Shown: piece by piece, positions 34,411 through 43,749 of the stretch
Layout: each line of letters starts with the position of its first letter
How positions within the stretch are numbered: position 1 is the stretch's first letter
Source of the DNA: DASRTE01 sp035316885
Lineage (GTDB): Bacteria; Actinomycetota; Actinomycetes; Jiangellales; Jiangellaceae
DNA length: 59,272 nt
Direction of reading: 5' to 3'
NCBI GenBank assembly: GCA_035316885.1
Contig: DATHII010000237.1
Coordinates: 1-59,272 of the forward strand
Position numbers and translations under genes: made by a program
The notes under the pieces: model-generated
Databases searched by the model: none
Seen by the model: the letters and a program-made list of their open reading frames with translations, nothing else
What the model was told of the DNA's origin: nothing

Positions 34411-35933
34411 GCGCCCCCACCATCGAGTACGCAGCCGTGCTGCCGATGCTGATCGTCCTCGGCGCGGCGGTGCTCGGCGTGCTGATCGAAGCGTTCGCAC
34501 CGAGGGCGCCGCGCCACGCGCTGCAGGTCGGGCTCGCCCTGCTCGCCCTCGCGGCCGCGTTCGTCCAGGTCGTGCGCCTGGCTGGCACCTCCGTGATCGG
34601 CGCCGAAGGGTCGGTGGCCATCGACGGACCGGCCCTGTTCCTGCAGGGCGCGATCCTCGTGTTCGCCGCGATCAGCGTCCTGTTCTTCGCCGAGCGGCGG
34701 CCCGAGGGGGGTGGCGACACGTTCGCGCCGGCGGCGTCGACATTGCCCGGCGGCGAGGCCGAGCGCACGCTCGTCCAGCAACAGGTGCTGCAGACCGAGG
34801 TCTACCCGTTGATGATGTTCGCCGTCGGCGGCATGCTGCTGTTCCCGGCGGCCAATGACCTGTTGACCATGTTCGTCGCGCTCGAGGTTCTTTCACTTCC
34901 GCTGTACCTGCTGTGCGGCATGGCCCGCCGGCGTCGCCTGCTCTCGCAGGAGGCGGCGCTGAAGTACTTCCTCTTGGGCGCGTTCTCGTCCGCGTTCTTC
35001 CTCTTCGGCGCGGCGCTCGTCTACGGCTTCGCCGGGTCGCTGCGGTTCTCAGACATCGACACGGCGCTCGGCGCTCGGGTTGGCCAGGAGGGGCTGCTGC
35101 TCGCCGGCGTCGGGCTGATCACGGTGGGCCTGATGTTCAAGGTGGGAGCAGCGCCGTTCCACGCCTGGACACCGGACGTCTACCAGGGAGCCCCGACACC
35201 GGTCACCGGGTTCATGGCGGCATGCACCAAGGTGGCGGCGTTCGGGGCGATGGCGCGGATCTTCTACGTCGCCTTCGGCGGGATGCGTACCGACTGGCAG
35301 CCGATGTTCTGGGCGATCGCGATCCTGACGATGGTGGTCGGCGTGGTGGTCGCTCTGACCCAGACCGACGTCAAGCGCATGCTCGCGTACTCGTCGATCG
35401 CCCACGCCGGGTTCATCCTCACCGGAATCGTCGCCGCCGATTCGATCGGCACGGCGGCGGTGCTGTTCTACCTCGCCGCGTACGGCTTCGCGACGGTCGG
35501 CGCATTCGCGGTCGTGACACTCGTGCGCGATGCCGGTGGGGAGGCGACCCACCTGGCGAAGTGGGCGGGGCTGGGCAAGCGGGCTCCGGTGCTGGCGGCG
35601 ACCTTCGCGCTGTTCCTGCTGGCGTTCGCGGGAATCCCGTTGACCAGCGGGTTCGTCGGAAAGCTCGTCGTGTTCTCTGCGGCGATCGAGGCCGGGGCAC
35701 TGCCCCTCGTGATCGTCGGTGTGGTGGCCAGCGCCGTGGCCGCGTTCTTCTATGTCCGCGTCATCGTGCTGATGTTCTTCTCCGATCCGGCGCCCGACGG
35801 CCCGACGGTGGCCGTGCCGAGCGCGTGGACTACCGTCGGTATCGCCGTCGGCGTTGCCGCCACCGTCGTCCTCGGCATCCTGCCCGGTCCACTGCTCGAG
35901 CTGGCCCAACAGGCGTCCGTCTTCGTCCGCTGA
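34407..35933 (+). CDS. nuoN: NADH-quinone oxidoreductase subunit N
   Basis: NuoN is the third antiporter-like pump, next to NuoK. The 508-residue protein has FVALEVLSLPLYLLCGM, KVGAAPFHAWTPDVYQGAPT and DVKRMLAYSSIAHAGF, the equivalents of the pump motifs in NuoM and NuoL. It completes the operon; the polyprenyl diphosphate synthase start lies 20 bases downstream. Confidence 0.96.
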   Translation: MSAPTIEYAAVLPMLIVLGAAVLGVLIEAFAPRAPRHALQVGLALLALAAAFVQVVRLAGTSVIGAEGSVAIDGPALFLQGAILVFAAISVLFFAERRPEGGGDTFAPAASTLPGGEAERTLVQQQVLQTEVYPLMMFAVGGMLLFPAANDLLTMFVALEVLSLPLYLLCGMARRRRLLSQEAALKYFLLGAFSSAFFLFGAALVYGFAGSLRFSDIDTALGARVGQEGLLLAGVGLITVGLMFKVGAAPFHAWTPDVYQGAPTPVTGFMAACTKVAAFGAMARIFYVAFGGMRTDWQPMFWAIAILTMVVGVVVALTQTDVKRMLAYSSIAHAGFILTGIVAADSIGTAAVLFYLAAYGFATVGAFAVVTLVRDAGGEATHLAKWAGLGKRAPVLAATFALFLLAFAGIPLTSGFVGKLVVFSAAIEAGALPLVIVGVVASAVAAFFYVRVIVLMFFSDPAPDGPTVAVPSAWTTVGIAVGVAATVVLGILPGPLLELAQQASVFVR

Positions 35934-35953
35934 CAGTCGTGAGGAGGGCAGTG

Positions 35954-36949
35954 GTGTCCTCGCCCGTCCTCGGCATCCCGGCCGTCGACCCGGCCCTTGA
36001 GGCCTCGGTCGCGGGCGGGCTCGAGGAGGTGGAGGAGCGGCTCGCCGAGGCGGTCAAGTCCGATCACGCGCTGCTGGCATCGGCGTCGCGCCATCTCGTG
36101 GCCGCTGGTGGCAAGCGGTTCCGGCCGTTGCTCGCGTTGGTCGCGGGCCATTTCGGCGACGCCGACGCTCCGGGTGTGGTCCGAGCCGCGGTCGTGGTCG
36201 AGCTCACGCACGTCGCCACGCTCTATCACGACGACGTCATGGACGAGGCCGCGCTGCGCCGGGGAGCGTCGAGTGCGAACGCGCGCTGGGGCAACACGGT
36301 CGCGATCCTCGCCGGCGACTTCCTGTTCGCCCGGGCCTCCGACATCGCCGCCGACCTGGGCACCGAGTCGGTGCGCATCCAGGCCCGGACCTTCGAGCGG
36401 CTGGTGCACGGGCAACTCCGCGAGACGCTCGGACCGCGCGACGGCGAGGACCCGGTGGCCCACTACCTGGGCGTGCTCTCGGACAAGACGGCGTCCCTCA
36501 TCGCCACGTCCGCTCGGCTTGGTGCGCTGCACGGGGGCGCGCCCGACGACGTCGTCGACGTGCTGGCCCGCTATGGCGAGCGCATCGGCATGGCCTTCCA
36601 GCTCGCCGACGACCTGCTCGACATCGCCAGCGACTCCACCGAGTCGGGCAAGATGCCCGGCACCGACCTGCGCGAAGGGGTGCCGACGCTCCCGGTGCTC
36701 TACGCGCAGCGCTCGCTCGACGCGTCCGGCGACCGGCTGCGGATGCTGCTGGACGGCCCGCTCACCGACAATGCCGTACACGCCGAAGCGCTTGCCCTGC
36801 TGCGTGGCCACCCGGCGATGGCGCAGGCGAGCGCCGAGGTCCGCCGGTGGGCCGACGACGCTCGGACGGTACTCGCACCGTTGCCTGACGTCCCGGCCCG
36901 GCGGGCGCTGGAAGCGCTGTGCGACTCCGTGGCCGACCGCACGGCCTGA
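35954..36949 (+). CDS. Polyprenyl diphosphate synthase (probably for the menaquinone side chain)
   Basis: The 331-residue trans-prenyltransferase has GGKRFRPLL, the first Asp-rich motif LYHDDVMDEA, and the second DDLLDIAS. Small residues before the first motif are compatible with long-chain (C35-C45) products, but chain length cannot be read safely. With nuoA-N upstream and men genes beyond, it most likely supplies MenA. The second of two adjacent GTG codons is chosen because AGGAGG lies six bases upstream. It is probably the fifteenth gene of the nuo transcript, ending at the terminator at 37037-37069. Confidence 0.88.
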   Translation: MSSPVLGIPAVDPALEASVAGGLEEVEERLAEAVKSDHALLASASRHLVAAGGKRFRPLLALVAGHFGDADAPGVVRAAVVVELTHVATLYHDDVMDEAALRRGASSANARWGNTVAILAGDFLFARASDIAADLGTESVRIQARTFERLVHGQLRETLGPRDGEDPVAHYLGVLSDKTASLIATSARLGALHGGAPDDVVDVLARYGERIGMAFQLADDLLDIASDSTESGKMPGTDLREGVPTLPVLYAQRSLDASGDRLRMLLDGPLTDNAVHAEALALLRGHPAMAQASAEVRRWADDARTVLAPLPDVPARRALEALCDSVADRTA

Positions 36950-37036
36950 ACCGCCCCGACGCACCGAAGCCACAACGCACCTTCCTACCTGTCAGGGGTG
37001 AGGTGCCAGGCGACCGGCAACGTCGCAGCGCGTGAG

Positions 37037-37069
37037 CCTGACAACGTGGCGATGCGGCCTGTTGTCAGG
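37037..37069. terminator. Terminator between the nuo operon end and a convergent gene
   Basis: CCTGACAAC and GTTGTCAGG form a perfect 9-bp stem with a 15-base loop, 88 bases after the prenyl synthase stop. The 3' arm includes the stop codon of the convergent membrane protein gene, so it can serve both strands. Confidence 0.6.
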
Positions 37070-37532
37070 GCAAGGGGGCGGGTGCCCCCGCAAACACGGC
37101 GGGAAGTCTCCAGGCTGCGACCAGACCGGCGATGACAGCCGGCACTGCGAGCCACGCGAGCCACCTGTCGAAGACGTTGAGGTTCCCTGTGATGGCCGTC
37201 CACGCCGCCGTTGCGAAGACCGTCGTGCTCGCCGCCGTCGCGCCGGCGACGTACCTGAGGTGAGCAACCGACGCCCCGGACGAGCGACGTGAGGACCGGA
37301 GAGCCGAGACGGCAACGGCGCACCCCGCAGCGCCGCCTGCTGCCACACCGAGAATCGCTCCGGGAACCATGCCGACCGTGAAGCCGGTGAGGACCATCGC
37401 GGGGTAGGTCCCGATGTAGTCCGGAGGCCAGCCGAATGTCAATGGGGCAACAATGCCGCCGAGCATTCCGCCGAACAGAGCACCCCATGCGAAACCACTG
37501 ATGATCGAACGGGCCACCAGGCCAGCGGCCAT
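37065..37532 (-). CDS. Membrane protein of unknown function
   Basis: The 155-residue product has four likely helices and many Gly and Ala: SGFAWGALFGGMLGGIVAPL, a second helix at VLTGFTVGMVPGAILGVAAG, a third at VAGATAASTTVFATAAW and a fourth near VPAVIAGLVAAW. No known motif is visible. The ATG at 37532 has GGAGG five bases upstream and is preferred to a GTG two codons earlier. The gene is alone on the minus strand, with the SH3 protein behind it in the same direction but 68 bases away. Confidence 0.7.
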   Translation of the reverse strand: MAAGLVARSIISGFAWGALFGGMLGGIVAPLTFGWPPDYIGTYPAMVLTGFTVGMVPGAILGVAAGGAAGCAVAVSALRSSRRSSGASVAHLRYVAGATAASTTVFATAAWTAITGNLNVFDRWLAWLAVPAVIAGLVAAWRLPAVFAGAPAPLP

Positions 37533-37600
37533 GCTCACCTCCGGGCTCTTCAGCTGCGTACTTGGGTGCGAGCCTGGTGGCGCCAGCTGTGCCGAGCGAG

Positions 37601-38500
37601 CTATCCGCCGCCTGAGTTGCCGTAGACGGTGACGTGAACGTGGTCGTAGTGGTTGGCGGTATCGGACCCGCGGTCCTCCATCCAGCGCCAGCCGTCGGCG
37701 CTGCGTTCCACGGTCCAGATCCGCTGTGACCAGATCACCTCGCTGACGCCCAGCGGGTCGTAGTGATCACGGACCCACGCCGCGATGGCACTACCGAGCG
37801 AGCTGCTCGACACCATGATGTCGAGGGCCTGGCCCGAGCCGTGCTCGCCACCGTCGGATCGCACGCCGCCGTAGGAGGACACGTCGGGAAACTCCGCGCA
37901 GACCGCCCGATGCACTCGGACAGCGTCCGGAGTCAGGCCGGACTCGACCGCTGACCCTGACTCGCACTCGGCGAACGAGATGCCGTCGTCGGCTTCGGCG
38001 GCCGGCGGTTCTGACTCGGACAGGTAGTCACCACTGACCCACGCGGGCTGGTCCTGATAGATGATCTGCACCCACGAGCCGTCTGTGGTCCCGGTCACCC
38101 CGACCTTGGTGCCCCGCGCGAGTACGGTCACCACCTTCGCGTGCTCGGCCGGCGCGATGCGCACGTTCAGTCCGGTCGTGACGTACAAGTAGCCGGTGAC
38201 GGTCGGTTCAGGCGTGGGTGTCTCTGTAGGAGTCGGTTGAGGCGTCGTCGGCGTGGGCGTCGGCGATGTCGAAGGAGACGGCAACGGCGTCCGCTCGCCC
38301 AGACCACGGCTGAGGGGGACGGGCCGCTGAAGTTCCCCCAAGCCCGCAATGGCCTCACGTGCGGAAGAGGCATCGCCCCGATCGGGCCATACGGCCACGC
38401 CGACGGGTGCGATCACCACCACGGCTGCAGGGATAGCGAACGTGGCGATACGGCGCTTGTGGGGAAGGGTATTGCCGCGCCTATGTCGGCCTTTCGGCAC
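37601..38500 (-). CDS. Secreted or membrane-anchored SH3-domain protein with ARB-07466-like C-terminal domain
   Basis: The 299-residue protein has a basic N-terminus (KGRHRRG, HKRR), one hydrophobic helix (about residues 16-35), a Pro/Thr-rich linker, a bacterial SH3 domain (LNVRIAPAEHAKVVTVLARG, then WVSGDYLS) and a C-terminal domain with a GGEHGSGQALDIMVS box and a final NHYDHVHVTVYG. The His/Asp arrangement resembles M15-like D-Ala-D-Ala carboxypeptidase relatives, so a cell-wall role outside the membrane is likely. The GTG at 38500 follows AAGGGTGAT; a longer TTG-started frame is rejected. Confidence 0.78.
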   Translation of the reverse strand: MPKGRHRRGNTLPHKRRIATFAIPAAVVVIAPVGVAVWPDRGDASSAREAIAGLGELQRPVPLSRGLGERTPLPSPSTSPTPTPTTPQPTPTETPTPEPTVTGYLYVTTGLNVRIAPAEHAKVVTVLARGTKVGVTGTTDGSWVQIIYQDQPAWVSGDYLSESEPPAAEADDGISFAECESGSAVESGLTPDAVRVHRAVCAEFPDVSSYGGVRSDGGEHGSGQALDIMVSSSSLGSAIAAWVRDHYDPLGVSEVIWSQRIWTVERSADGWRWMEDRGSDTANHYDHVHVTVYGNSGGG

Positions 38501-38802
38501 TTGCGCATCACCCTTGTCGTCGTCGCGGACCCCCGTACGCCGGGGAACAGGCAATCACACCTGCGCCGTGTTGTCACACAGGGTCCGCTCCGAAAGCTTG
38601 GTCGGGCACTCCGCCCACGCTGGAGCGCACCGCGTCGAGCCCTCGGTCCCGCCAGTGGCCGCCTGCGGCTGCTTCGCCCCGTTCACGCCTCCGCAATCCC
38701 GGCATATCAGGCAGGTCTTTGTGCATGAAAGGGGCGAGCAGGAGCAGTACGTGAGGTTCTTCGCCGGTAGGCTCACGGCGGTCGGTGGATGGGAGCGGTG
38801 CG
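38501..38802. other. Gene-free divergent intergenic region
   Basis: These 302 bases separate the SH3 protein (minus) from the NTF2-like protein (plus). I see no gene. A TAGGCT box at 38768-38773 could be the -10 of the NTF2-like gene, and the middle part is noticeably less GC-rich (around 38690-38760). No strong palindrome is present. Confidence 0.4.
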
Positions 38803-39207
38803 ATGCTCGATGACACGTCTCTGCGGGCCCAATTGGAACGGCATTGGGACTATTCGGGCAAAGACGAGGACATCGCCCACGAGATCTACCACGCCGACGC
38901 GGTGCTGGAGTTCCCCCAGTCTGGGGAGCGGTTCGAAGGGGTGGAGAACTTCCTGCCCTGGCGCCGCCAGTACCCGGCGGCGTTGGAGTTCAAGATCCGG
39001 CGGATCACCAGACGCGAGGACCTGGTGGTCGCGGAGAACCTGATCAGCTACGACGGTGGCCCGTGGATGCACACCGTCAACCTGATGGAGTTCCGCGGTG
39101 ACAAAGTGGTCCACGAGCGGATCTACATCATGGACGCGTGGGAAGCCGCAGAATCGAGAGCTCCCTGGCGCTCGGACACACCGGCTGACCCGGTGCCGTC
39201 GGATTAG
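38803..39207 (+). CDS. NTF2/SnoaL-like fold protein
   Basis: The 134-residue product has the size and pattern of the SnoaL/NTF2-like superfamily: a helical start (SLRAQLERHWDYSGKDED), HEIYHADAVLEFPQSGERFE, then a beta sheet ending in VNLMEFRGDKVVHERIYIMD. Such proteins bind small hydrophobic ligands or act as isomerases or hydrolases, but no catalytic set can be assigned. The ATG has GGGAG seven bases upstream; a GTG six codons earlier is weaker. It is a single-gene unit, convergent with korB. Confidence 0.8.
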   Translation: MLDDTSLRAQLERHWDYSGKDEDIAHEIYHADAVLEFPQSGERFEGVENFLPWRRQYPAALEFKIRRITRREDLVVAENLISYDGGPWMHTVNLMEFRGDKVVHERIYIMDAWEAAESRAPWRSDTPADPVPSD

Positions 39208-39288
39208 CGGCCGGACTGTCTCCGGTCAGCCCACCTCATTTGACCACCGCCATCGAGCGAACGTCGGCGGAAACGATCCGCCGCGCGG

Positions 39289-40350
39289 TCAGTCGACCGT
39301 CCAGGGGTCGGCGCCGGCGAGCAGGCCGGCCAGGTCGCCGCGACCCCGCTTCTCGACGTCCTGGTCGAGCTGCGCGGTCATGAGGTCGCCGTAGGTGGCA
39401 CGCTCGACCTGCCGGAAGATGCCGATGGGCGAGTGTGCGAGCGACCCGGGATCGGCGAGCCGGGACAGCGCGAAGGCCTGCGAGGGGTCGGCGGCGTGCG
39501 CGTCGTGCACGACGATCTGGGGGTCGTCGCCGGCGCATACCTCGAGCGCCCCTGTCGACGGGTCGCGGCGCACCCCCTGGTCGAGGTCCGCGCCGAAGCG
39601 GACCGGCTGGCCGTGCTCGAGGCGGACCAGCGTGTCGTCCCGAGTTTCCGGGCTCGTCAGCAGGTCGAAGGCGCCATCGTTGAAGATGTTGCAGTTCTGG
39701 TAGATCTCGACCAGCGACGTACCGCGGTGGGCAGCGGCGGCGTACAGCACCGAGGTCAGGTGGCGACGGTCGGAGTCGATGGTCCGGGCGACGAAGGTCG
39801 CCTCGGCGCCCAACGCCAGCGACACCGGGTTGAACGGCGCGTCCAGCGACCCCATCGGCGTCGACTTGGTGATCTTGCCCAGCTCCGACGTCGGCGAGTA
39901 CTGCCCCTTGGTCAGCCCGTAGATCCGGTTGTTGAACAGCAGGATCGTCATGTTGACGTTGCGCCGCAGGGCGTGGATGAGGTGGTTGCCACCGATCGAG
40001 AGTGCGTCGCCGTCGCCGGTGACCACCCAGACCGAGAGGTCCGGGCGCGACGTCGCCAAGCCGGTGGCGATGGCCGGCGCCCGACCGTGGATCGAGTGCA
40101 TGCCGTACGTGTCGAGGTAGTACGGGAAGCGCGATGAACACCCGATGCCCGAGACGAACACGATGTTCTCGCGACGTAGGCCGAGCTCCGGAAGGAAGCC
40201 CTGGACGGCGGCGAGGATGGCGTAGTCGCCGCAGCCGGGGCACCAGCGCACCTCCTGGTCGCTGGTAAACGTCTTCTTGGTCTCGGGAACGTCGGTGGCA
40301 GGGACGCCACGCAGCCCGGGAAGGTGGAGCGCGACCGTGGTCTCAGACAT
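39289..40350 (-). CDS. korB: 2-oxoacid:ferredoxin oxidoreductase subunit beta
   Basis: KorB binds ThDP and an iron-sulfur cluster. The 353-residue protein has VRWCPGCGDYAIL, GIGCSSRFPYY and the later YQNCNIFND as cluster cysteines, and GDGDALSIGGNHLIHALRRN to LLFNN as the ThDP-Mg motif. With KorA it oxidises 2-oxoglutarate (or a related 2-oxoacid) to the acyl-CoA and reduces ferredoxin, in place of or beside the NAD-linked dehydrogenase. The ATG overlaps the korA stop by eight bases. Confidence 0.93.
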   Translation of the reverse strand: MSETTVALHLPGLRGVPATDVPETKKTFTSDQEVRWCPGCGDYAILAAVQGFLPELGLRRENIVFVSGIGCSSRFPYYLDTYGMHSIHGRAPAIATGLATSRPDLSVWVVTGDGDALSIGGNHLIHALRRNVNMTILLFNNRIYGLTKGQYSPTSELGKITKSTPMGSLDAPFNPVSLALGAEATFVARTIDSDRRHLTSVLYAAAAHRGTSLVEIYQNCNIFNDGAFDLLTSPETRDDTLVRLEHGQPVRFGADLDQGVRRDPSTGALEVCAGDDPQIVVHDAHAADPSQAFALSRLADPGSLAHSPIGIFRQVERATYGDLMTAQLDQDVEKRGRGDLAGLLAGADPWTVD

Positions 40351-42217
40351 CGGATATCGCCTTCTCGATGACGTCGGCGAGCTCGTCGGCCTTGAACGGC
40401 AGCCCACGGACGCGGTTGTAGCCCCTGACGTCGACCAGATAGCGGCCCCGGAGGAGCAGTGCGAGCTGGCCGAGGTTCATCTCCGGTACGAGCACCCGGT
40501 CGTAGGCGTGCAGGATCTCACCGGTGTTGGCCGGGAACGGGTTGAGGTGCCGAAGGTGTGCCTGGGCGACCGGCATTCCGCCTGCCCGCACCCGGCGCGC
40601 GGCGGCGCCGATCGGTCCGTAGGTCGATCCCCAGCCGAGCACCAGCAGCCGGGCCTCGCCGGACGGATCCTCGACGGCCAGCGGCGGGATGCTCGACGCG
40701 ATCCCATCCACCTTCGCCTGGCGCACCCGCACCATATGGTCGTGGTTGTCGGGGTCGTAGGAGATGTTGCCCGAGCCGTCGGCCTTCTCGATGCCGCCGA
40801 TCCGGTGCTCGAGGCCAGGAGTTCCCGGCACCGCCCACGGGCGGGCGAGGGTGTCGGGGTCGCGCAGGTAGGGCCAGAAGGTGTCGGCACCGTTGCCGTT
40901 GCTGCCGCCATGGTGGTTCGGTGCCGTCGCGAACTCGACGTCGAGTGCGGGGAGGTCGGCGACCGCGGGGATCCGCCATGGCTCGGCACCGTTGGCCAGG
41001 TAGCCGTCGGAGAGCAGCAGCACCGGCGTCCGGTAGGTCAGTGCGATCCGGGCGGCCTCCAGAGCCGCGTAGAAACAGTCGCCGGGCGATGAGGGCGCGA
41101 CGATCGGCACCGGCGCCTCGCTGTTACGCCCGAACATCGCCTGCAGCAGGTCGGCCTGCTCGGTCTTGGTGGGCAGCCCGGTGGACGGGCCGCCGCGCTG
41201 GATATCGCAGACGATCAGCGGTAGCTCCAGAGATACGGCCAGGCCGATCGTCTCGGACTTCAGTGCGACGCCCGGCCCCGAGGTGGTCGTGACCCCCAGC
41301 GCGCCGCCGAAGGCGGCACCGAGTGCTGCGCCGATGCCGGCGATCTCGTCCTCTGCCTGGAAGGTGCGCACGCCGAAGCGCTTGTGCTTGGACAGCTCGT
41401 GCAGGATGTCCGATGCGGGCGTGATCGGGTACGACCCCAGGAACAGTGGCAGACCGCTGCGCTGGGAGGCCGCGATGAGGCCGTACGCGAGCGCGAGGTT
41501 TCCGGTGATGTTGCGGTACCGACCCGGCGGTAGGGGTGCGGGCTTGACCTCGTAGGAGATCGCGAAGTCCTCGGTGGTCTCGCCGTAGTTCCAGCCCGCC
41601 TTCACCGCGGTGACGTTCGCGTCGCGGATCGCCGGGTGCTTGGCGAACTTGGTCTCGAGGAAGCGCAGCGTGCCCTCGACCGGCCGACCGTACATCCAGG
41701 ACAGCAGGCCGAGCGCGAACATGTTCTTCGAGCGGCTTGCCTCCTTCCGGGTGAGGCCGTAGTCCTTGAGCGCCTCCATGGTCATGCCGGTGAGGTCGAG
41801 GGCGTGCACCTTGAACGGCTCGAGGGTGCCGTCGTCAAGCGGGCTCGCGTCGTAGCCGACCTTCTTCAGCGCGCGGGCAGTGAAGTCGGAGGTGTCGACG
41901 ATGATCGTCGCCCCGTCCGGTAGATCGGCGAGGTTGGCCTTCAGCGCCGCCGGGTTCATCGCGACCAGGACGTCCGGTGCGTCGCCGGGGGTAAGGATGT
42001 CGTGATCGGCGAAGTGGAGCTGGAAGCTCGACACGCCGGGCAGCGTGCCGGCGGGCGCGCGGATCTCGGCGGGGAAGTTGGGCAATGTGGACAGGTCGTT
42101 GCCGAACGACGCCGTCGCTGCGGTGAACCTGTCTCCGGTGAGCTGCATCCCGTCGCCGGAGTCGCCGGCGAACCGGATGATCACACGGTCGATCTCCCGG
42201 ACCTGCTTGTCGGTCAC
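40343..42217 (-). CDS. korA: 2-oxoacid:ferredoxin oxidoreductase subunit alpha (gamma-alpha fusion)
   Basis: The 624-residue protein fuses the gamma domain (IIRFAGDSGDGMQLTGDRF, about residues 12-190) to the alpha domain (ASQRSGLPLFLGSYPITPAS onwards), as in actinobacterial 2-oxoglutarate:ferredoxin oxidoreductases. TTTSGPGVALKSETIGLAV and IVCDIQRGGPSTGLPTKTEQ are conserved alpha signatures. The GTG at 42217 fits homolog length; ATG 42256 is possible. The adjacent, divergent nuoA2-H2 cluster suggests that the reduced ferredoxin could feed a complex I-like membrane module. Confidence 0.93.
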   Translation of the reverse strand: MTDKQVREIDRVIIRFAGDSGDGMQLTGDRFTAATASFGNDLSTLPNFPAEIRAPAGTLPGVSSFQLHFADHDILTPGDAPDVLVAMNPAALKANLADLPDGATIIVDTSDFTARALKKVGYDASPLDDGTLEPFKVHALDLTGMTMEALKDYGLTRKEASRSKNMFALGLLSWMYGRPVEGTLRFLETKFAKHPAIRDANVTAVKAGWNYGETTEDFAISYEVKPAPLPPGRYRNITGNLALAYGLIAASQRSGLPLFLGSYPITPASDILHELSKHKRFGVRTFQAEDEIAGIGAALGAAFGGALGVTTTSGPGVALKSETIGLAVSLELPLIVCDIQRGGPSTGLPTKTEQADLLQAMFGRNSEAPVPIVAPSSPGDCFYAALEAARIALTYRTPVLLLSDGYLANGAEPWRIPAVADLPALDVEFATAPNHHGGSNGNGADTFWPYLRDPDTLARPWAVPGTPGLEHRIGGIEKADGSGNISYDPDNHDHMVRVRQAKVDGIASSIPPLAVEDPSGEARLLVLGWGSTYGPIGAAARRVRAGGMPVAQAHLRHLNPFPANTGEILHAYDRVLVPEMNLGQLALLLRGRYLVDVRGYNRVRGLPFKADELADVIEKAISDV

Positions 42218-42388
42218 CGTGTGTCGACGCCTCCCCTGTGGCACCTCCGGACGCATGGCCGACCGTCGGCTCTGCGTCCGCGAGAACGCTCCACTACCAT
42301 CGTACGACCGTGTGGCCCCTTTCTGCCGCGCTGGTAGCGGTATGTCACAACTGCGCGCCACGCGGGCCTCCGCACCGCTAACCTCGCG

Positions 42389-42892
42389 GTGTCGCGATCA
42401 AGGGGGCGGCGATGCCGCAGCGGGGCTCTGGGGATTCGCCGGCGACCGGCTGTGGCCGCCGCGGCGGGCCTGGCGCTGATCGCCTCCGGCCGCTCCCCGC
42501 TCGGCGCCGCGACGCTCGGCCTCGCGGCCACCGTCTACGCGCTGCTCGCGATCGCCGTGTTCTGGGACCGTCTCGACGACCCACACGGCCGGAGCGCCGG
42601 TGGGCACGGGGCAGCGTTCCGTGCCCCGGCCGCGGCTCTCGTGACCCTGCAGGGTGTGGTGCTCGCCCTGGTGTTGACCCTCGCCGGAGACGACCCGTCG
42701 CTGACGGTCAAGGTCGCGGGCGTGGCGTTGGTGGTAGGTGTGCTGCTCGGCCTGCTGCAGGCGGGGCTGGTCGCGATCGACGTCGCTTCGGACGGTCAGA
42801 TCGCGATCGCCACCATCCTGTTCAACCTCACGCTGTGGGCGTGCGCTTACGGCTTGTTGTGCCTGGCCGCCGAGCTGGTACTGGGACGGTGA
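42389..42892 (+). CDS. Membrane protein of unknown function (start uncertain)
   Basis: The product (up to 167 residues) has about four helices (VAAAAGLALIASG, GLAATVYALLAIAVFW, VTLQGVVLALVLTLAG, GVALVVGVLLGLLQAGLVAI and a final one). I do not recognise a family. The start is unclear: GTG 42389 has no Shine-Dalgarno, while a strong one (AAGGGGGCGG) precedes ATG 42412 in a different frame, so either an internal GTG such as 42455 is used or a frameshift is present near 42412-42450. The next gene starts 21 bases downstream, so the two are probably co-transcribed. Confidence 0.6.
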   Translation: MSRSRGRRCRSGALGIRRRPAVAAAAGLALIASGRSPLGAATLGLAATVYALLAIAVFWDRLDDPHGRSAGGHGAAFRAPAAALVTLQGVVLALVLTLAGDDPSLTVKVAGVALVVGVLLGLLQAGLVAIDVASDGQIAIATILFNLTLWACAYGLLCLAAELVLGR

Positions 42893-42913
42893 CGCCGTGA
42901 TCGGGGGACTCTG

Positions 42914-43669
42914 ATGCCGAGCTTCAGCACGCACCTGGCCGACCAGGTCATCGTCACCGGAAAGCCACTGCGCCTCGCCGTGGTCGTCGACGGCGGCGAC
43001 CGGGGCGTCACATACTCCTGGCAGCACGACAACGAGGCCGTAGACGGCGCGGCAGGCGCCGAGCATCTCGTCGAGAAGGTGACGGCGGCCGAGTCCGGGA
43101 CATGGACCGTGGTGGCGGCCAGGGACGGTGCGAGCGCGTCGTCAACCGCGACGGTGATCGTCATGGAGCCGGTCCCGACCACCGAGCTGCCGCCGCCGGT
43201 CTGGCGGAAGGGCTTCGCGACGCTCACGGCCTGGGTGCTCGGCCTGGTTGTGCTCGTGGTGGGGCTCCCGCTCGTCGTCCGGGCATGGACGATGCGCGGC
43301 GCGGACCGCCCGGCGGGAGCCGCGGATGCAGCGATCATCGCCTCCCTCGCCGCGACGGTCGGCATCGTGCTGCTGGCGGTGGCCGCCTACGCCGTCCTCG
43401 TCGAGGTGCGCGGGCGGACCGTCGATGCACCGGCCGACTCCACCCAGTCCGCCGGGGGCGGAACGACATCGCTCACACCCGACGGCCTGGCGAAGGTGGT
43501 GGAGGCGATCGGAGCGCTGCGCGGAGTCCAGCTCCTGGCGGCGTCGGGACTGCTGGCACTCGGTCTCGCCGGTCTGCTCGGGTGGCGGCTCGCGGATCCG
43601 ACCGGGTCGGAGACGCCCCCGGACCCGGCACCGGGCGCGGATCCGACACCCGGCGCGACCTCGGGCTGA
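42914..43669 (+). CDS. Membrane protein with N-terminal beta domain, unknown function
   Basis: The 251-residue product begins with about 95 residues of alternating strands (RLAVVVDGGDRGVTYSWQHD, ESGTWTVVAARDGASASSTA) that look like an Ig-like or PKD-like domain, followed by three hydrophobic helices (TAWVLGLVVLVVGLPLVV, AAIIASLAATVGIVLLAV and LAASGLLALGLAGLLGW) and a Pro/Gly-rich tail. No enzyme motif is seen. Its position between the four-helix protein and nuoA2, all on one strand, suggests a membrane-associated unit, but the link is only positional. Confidence 0.7.
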   Translation: MPSFSTHLADQVIVTGKPLRLAVVVDGGDRGVTYSWQHDNEAVDGAAGAEHLVEKVTAAESGTWTVVAARDGASASSTATVIVMEPVPTTELPPPVWRKGFATLTAWVLGLVVLVVGLPLVVRAWTMRGADRPAGAADAAIIASLAATVGIVLLAVAAYAVLVEVRGRTVDAPADSTQSAGGGTTSLTPDGLAKVVEAIGALRGVQLLAASGLLALGLAGLLGWRLADPTGSETPPDPAPGADPTPGATSG

Positions 43670-43749
43670 CGATCCGCATGGCCCACGCGTGAGGGTACGT
43701 TGGAGACAGCTCGTCGACGACGCCGCGAGGCTTCCAGGAGGTGACGGCC

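Noticed and set aside
27521..34500. Very long minus-strand open frames (up to about 600 codons) opposite nuoH-nuoN
   Set aside because: They are antisense shadows: rich in Arg, His, Gln and Asp with no domain logic, caused by the strong codon bias of the plus-strand membrane genes.
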